From CAZTKP01 sp964614215 (GTDB taxonomy: Bacteria > UBP6 > UBA1177): a stretch of 8,977 nucleotides of DNA. This document shows positions 5,855 through 8,977 of this stretch, piece by piece. Numbering within the stretch: the first letter of the stretch is position 1; the number at the start of each line of letters is the position of its first letter. The DNA is taken from positions 1-8,977 of the forward strand of contig CAZTKP010000113.1 in the NCBI GenBank assembly GCA_964614215.1, read 5' to 3'. Below the pieces are notes generated by a model. That model saw nothing but the letters and a program-made list of their open reading frames with translations, searched no databases and was not told the origin of the DNA. A program made the translations under genes and the position numbers.

Positions 5855-7909
5855 TTGCGGGCGACTTTAAACGAACTTCTGGAAAAGGCGAAGCTTAAGG
5901 AAAGCACTTTCTATATTGTTCTTGCCATAATAATCGGTATTTGTGCGGGCATTTCCTTTCTTGTCTTCCACTGGATGATCAATATTATGTCCACTTATCT
6001 TATCGGTGAGGATACAGGCAATGCTGTTGAGGGTTTCAAGCGTCTTCCGCTTTATCTGAAGTTTCTTCTGCCTCTTTCGGGTGTTTTTCTTAGTGGTTTT
6101 ATAATTAAATATATCAGCAAAGAGAGTGGAGGAGCAGGGATCGGTCTGCTTTTAAAAGTTATAAAGGTAAAGAACGGTATCCTTCCTTCAAAGATGATAG
6201 TTTTTAAGATCATCACCTCGGCTCTTTCAATTGCAACGGGTGTTCCGCTCGGTAGTGAAGGTCCGATCATCATGATAGGTTCGGCTGTCGGGTCTTCGAT
6301 AGGTAAGCTTTTCAGAATAACGATCTCAAAGGTCAAACTTCTTGTCGGTTGCGGTGCGGCGGCGGGTCTTGCTGTTGCTTTTAACGCACCGATCGCAGGA
6401 ACGATTCTCGCTGTTGAAACTATTCTCGGAAACTTTGCGATAGGAACGCTTACTCCCATCGTTGTCGCGGCTGCCACGGCAAGTTTTTTCGGAGCTTACT
6501 TCCTCCCCGGACACGAGGTCATTCCATCCGAGGCTCTTGGCTTTTCAGCTCAGGTGAGTACGGGAACGGAAATAGTGCTTTTTGTAGTTTTCGGTCTCGT
6601 GAATGCACTGCTCGGTGTCGGTCTGATCAAGCTCACCTACTTCAACTCTAACATTTTTGATAAAATAAAGCAGAAGATTCCTGAGTATTTTCATATTCCG
6701 CTAATTATTCTTCCTTTTGCACTTGTTGTACCCTTTGTCCCCGAACTTTACGGACTTGGAAGAGACATAATGGTGGCAGGAGACGGTTTTACACCTGAAT
6801 TTCTGATCGCTCTTGCTGTTCTTAAACTCCTATTCCTTTCCTTTGCATTTTCAAGCGGAGCTAGCGGAGGAATTTTCTTTCCCATACTTTTTGTAGGTTA
6901 TATTTTCGGTCTGGGTTTCGGAAAACTTGTTCCGATAATTTTTCCCGAGCTGGGAGTCGATATGGGAATAAGCTTTGCTTCTGTCGGGATCGGGGCACTT
7001 CTGGGAGCGGCGACTCAGGAACCTATCTCATCGCTCATCATAGTTTTTGAGATAACAAAGGACTACAACATCCTGCCTGCGCTCATGCTTTCAACTGTTG
7101 TCTCAGTTCTTCTTTCAAAAAAAATGTCTGCCTTTTCCATCTACAACTATCAGCTAGTCAAGGAAGGTATTTCTCTTGAAGAAAATGAAGAAGTAACACT
7201 AATGAGTGAAAACCATGTCGAGCTCTGTTACGTTAAAGACTGTGTGACTGCAAGACCTCAGGATAAGATAATCGATATTGTTGACAAAATGAGGGAGCTT
7301 GAGCGGTTTGAGTGTTACGTTGTCGATGAAAACGGAAAGTACATGGGTGCGCTGAACGGAATTCTGACTTCGCCAAGGGAAGTTAACTACAATCTCATAA
7401 ATCCGATCACTATTGCAAGAGATCTCATTGATACGTCTTTTCCCGTTGTTTTTAAGGACACTCCGCTTTCAGATGCAGTGAAAAAGATGACACATCGGCG
7501 AGTGATAGAAATGCCTGTGATCGATAGTGAAGGCTATCTTGTCGGCTGTATTCATGAGCATGATATTATTGAGTTCTACAACCGTGAGATCCTGTCAAAG
7601 AGCAGTATGCTCAAAACTGTTCACAGATCGGAAGGAAAAGACCATCAGGCGATAGAGTATCTTGACAACTACATCCTGGAATCTGTTCCTTCAACTCCGG
7701 GAATGTGGGGAAAAACACTTCTTGATCTGAAGTTCAGGGAGAGGTTTAATGTTCTGATCCTGGCGGTAAAGGAAAGAGACAGTAAAAAAAGTGCAATATC
7801 TCCGACGAGAAAGTTCAAGCCCGGGGATATTCTAATTGCCGCAGCTACGAAAGATGATATGGAAAGGTTCGTGAAAGATCTTGGAAAGGGAGTGGTTTCA
7901 GATGGTTAG
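5855..7909 (+). CDS. Second, divergent CLC-family anion channel/transporter with CBS pair and TrkA_C/RCK_C-like domain
   Basis: This 684-residue paralogue has the same domain order as the preceding CLC. The membrane domain (about 15-435) keeps the fold-defining helices and the external gating glutamate (Glu135 in GSEGP, 133-137), but other pore signatures deviate. GAGIG (93-97) replaces GSGIP, putting Ala94 at the central chloride-binding serine. Ser134 replaces the Arg of GREGP. GIFFP (339-343) replaces GIFAP. Thr189 (AVETILG) stands at the internal proton glutamate. Tyr430 (SIY) fits the inner-gate tyrosine. CBS motifs span about 459-513 and 520-577, and an RCK_C-like domain about 596-676 (GKTLLDL, FKPGDILIAA). 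The algal CmCLC also has Thr at the internal glutamate site and is still an antiporter, so transport mode is open. The altered filter may mean another anion preference. Translation starts at TTG with GAGGGG upstream; the end overlaps the next gene by 8 bases. Confidence 0.94.
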   Translation: MRATLNELLEKAKLKESTFYIVLAIIIGICAGISFLVFHWMINIMSTYLIGEDTGNAVEGFKRLPLYLKFLLPLSGVFLSGFIIKYISKESGGAGIGLLLKVIKVKNGILPSKMIVFKIITSALSIATGVPLGSEGPIIMIGSAVGSSIGKLFRITISKVKLLVGCGAAAGLAVAFNAPIAGTILAVETILGNFAIGTLTPIVVAAATASFFGAYFLPGHEVIPSEALGFSAQVSTGTEIVLFVVFGLVNALLGVGLIKLTYFNSNIFDKIKQKIPEYFHIPLIILPFALVVPFVPELYGLGRDIMVAGDGFTPEFLIALAVLKLLFLSFAFSSGASGGIFFPILFVGYIFGLGFGKLVPIIFPELGVDMGISFASVGIGALLGAATQEPISSLIIVFEITKDYNILPALMLSTVVSVLLSKKMSAFSIYNYQLVKEGISLEENEEVTLMSENHVELCYVKDCVTARPQDKIIDIVDKMRELERFECYVVDENGKYMGALNGILTSPREVNYNLINPITIARDLIDTSFPVVFKDTPLSDAVKKMTHRRVIEMPVIDSEGYLVGCIHEHDIIEFYNREILSKSSMLKTVHRSEGKDHQAIEYLDNYILESVPSTPGMWGKTLLDLKFRERFNVLILAVKERDSKKSAISPTRKFKPGDILIAAATKDDMERFVKDLGKGVVSDG

Positions 7910-8977
7910 ACTGTTCATTGCCATGGCAGTGCTACTTTTTTTTCTATCCTGTTCCAATTCGACTCACAGTATTTCAGGTGATGACGACACAGCTCAGAAA
8001 GACAGCGAAGTGACTGTTGATGATGACGTGGACGGAGAAGTTGAAAAGATCTATGATATTAAGATAACACAGAACGAAAATAACAGTCTTTCATGCTTTC
8101 TGACCTTTAAAACAGCTGATACAGCTCTTCCCAGAATTCAGTACTTTATGGAAGACGGCAGAGGATATGAGATCGATGCTGAAACTGAAGGGGATGAGCA
8201 CAGTTTTTTCCTCTGGGGTATGAAAGCTCAGACAAAATACAGTATAGAAATCTATCTTGACGGTGATGAAGCGGCTTATGTTACTGAATTTACTTCCGGG
8301 ATACTTCCTGACACTGTTCCTGAGTATGAAATGACTATAAAGAATACAGAAAAAGTCAGCGAAGGTTTTCTGCTCCTGACAACTTCGGCAACAAAAGAGG
8401 AAGAAGTTTTTCCGACAGCGGTAATGATCGATACTGACGGAGATATTGTCTGGTATTATGAACATGATATACCGGGTTTTGCTTCACTTGGGGATATGCA
8501 GTATATTGAAGAAACACAAACTGTTTTAACTGCTATTGTGAAAGGCGAAAATATGGCGGAGATCCCTGCAGAGGAAGCTGTTGAGATCGATCTTTCAGGG
8601 AAGATCGTCTGGAAATCGAGAGAATATCCAAACGTTTACTACTGGGATGATGAAAGCTGGCATCACATCTACAATAGGCTGCCTGATGATTCAATTATAA
8701 TGCTCAGACGCGACCTGACAGATACAACGATCGGAGACAAAATAGTTAATATCGATAGGAACTACAATATTCTCTGGGAGTGGAGATATCAGGATCATTA
8801 CAAACCGCCGCAGTGTAATCCCGCGACCTGGTGTGACTGGACTCACTGCAACTGGGTTGTCATGAGGAAGAAGGAAAACATCGCCTATCTTAATGTGCGG
8901 CATCTTTCAAGATTTCACAAGATCGATATGGAAACAGGCGAGGTGATATGGACGATGGGGCCTGATGGTGATTTTAC
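7902..8977 (+). CDS. Probable arylsulfotransferase (ASST)-like beta-propeller lipoprotein, 3' end outside the window
   Basis: The 358 visible residues start with a hydrophobic signal ending in FLSC; Cys17 is the likely lipidated residue, though Phe/Leu at -3/-2 is not an ideal lipobox. A linker rich in Asp/Glu (residues 26-48) follows, then a beta-rich domain (about 50-135). From about 140 come four propeller-like blade ends of the form ID..G.I.W: IDTDGDIVWYY, IDLSGKIVWKS, IDRNYNILWEW and IDMETGEVIWTMG. DWTHCNW (312-318) followed by VRH (332-334) resembles the ASST active site. His315-x-Asn317 and Arg333 have the same 18-residue His-to-Arg spacing as His356/Arg374 of E. coli AssT, as I recall it. 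His254/His255 could be another active-site histidine. The sulfated catalytic histidine would lie beyond the right edge. Cys305-x5-Cys311 could form a disulfide. The ATG at 7902 has AAGGGAG upstream and overlaps the CLC end by 8 bases. PQQ-type propellers are the alternative. Confidence 0.82.
   Translation, partial: MVRLFIAMAVLLFFLSCSNSTHSISGDDDTAQKDSEVTVDDDVDGEVEKIYDIKITQNENNSLSCFLTFKTADTALPRIQYFMEDGRGYEIDAETEGDEHSFFLWGMKAQTKYSIEIYLDGDEAAYVTEFTSGILPDTVPEYEMTIKNTEKVSEGFLLLTTSATKEEEVFPTAVMIDTDGDIVWYYEHDIPGFASLGDMQYIEETQTVLTAIVKGENMAEIPAEEAVEIDLSGKIVWKSREYPNVYYWDDESWHHIYNRLPDDSIIMLRRDLTDTTIGDKIVNIDRNYNILWEWRYQDHYKPPQCNPATWCDWTHCNWVVMRKKENIAYLNVRHLSRFHKIDMETGEVIWTMGPDGDF

Noticed and set aside
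5299..5907. A 202-codon open frame on the minus strand spanning the junction of the two CLC genes
   Set aside because: It is antisense to well-supported CLC coding sequence, including conserved CBS and RCK_C regions, has a composition typical of a shadow frame and shows no recognisable domain.

Overview
The window is a densely packed, single-direction (+ strand) stretch of bacterial chromosome-like DNA. It holds seven protein genes and almost no non-coding sequence. A PBP4-type peptidoglycan enzyme with a signal peptide and a probable lipoprotein point to a Gram-negative (diderm) bacterium. Base composition looks below 50% GC by eye. Nothing lets me name the phylum with confidence. I see no RNA genes, mobile elements, CRISPR arrays or phage genes.

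Layout. Positions 1-714 hold the 3' end of an unrecognised gene with a CxxC-type cysteine cluster. 717-1310 is a TetR/AcrR-family repressor. 1318-1845 encodes a two-part protein: a helical N-terminal domain, an acidic linker and a histone-H1-like Lys/Pro/Ala tail. 1845-3206 is a D-Ala-D-Ala carboxypeptidase/endopeptidase of the PBP4 (DacB, peptidase S13) family with all three active-site motifs. 3211-3738 encodes an unrecognised small protein. 3739-5763 is a CLC chloride channel/transporter with a cytoplasmic CBS pair and a TrkA_C/RCK_C domain. After a 91-base gap with a good sigma70-like promoter candidate comes a second, divergent CLC of the same domain order (5855-7909, TTG start). A probable lipoprotein of the arylsulfotransferase (ASST) beta-propeller type starts at 7902 and runs off the right edge.

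From 1 to 5763 each gene starts within a few bases of the previous stop or overlaps it, so this part looks like one co-transcribed, translationally coupled unit. The second CLC and the ASST-like lipoprotein overlap by 8 bases and can form a second unit driven from the gap, although no terminator separates the two. The TetR protein is the only obvious regulator. A shared envelope theme (peptidoglycan trimming, anion transport, surface lipoprotein) is plausible but is inference.

The most interesting point is the CLC pair. Both keep the gating glutamate, but their other pore signatures differ. The first has the canonical GSGIP filter with Val at the internal proton-glutamate position. The second has GAGIG instead of GSGIP, GSEGP instead of GREGP, GIFFP instead of GIFAP, and Thr at the internal glutamate position. 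This looks like a duplication followed by functional divergence.
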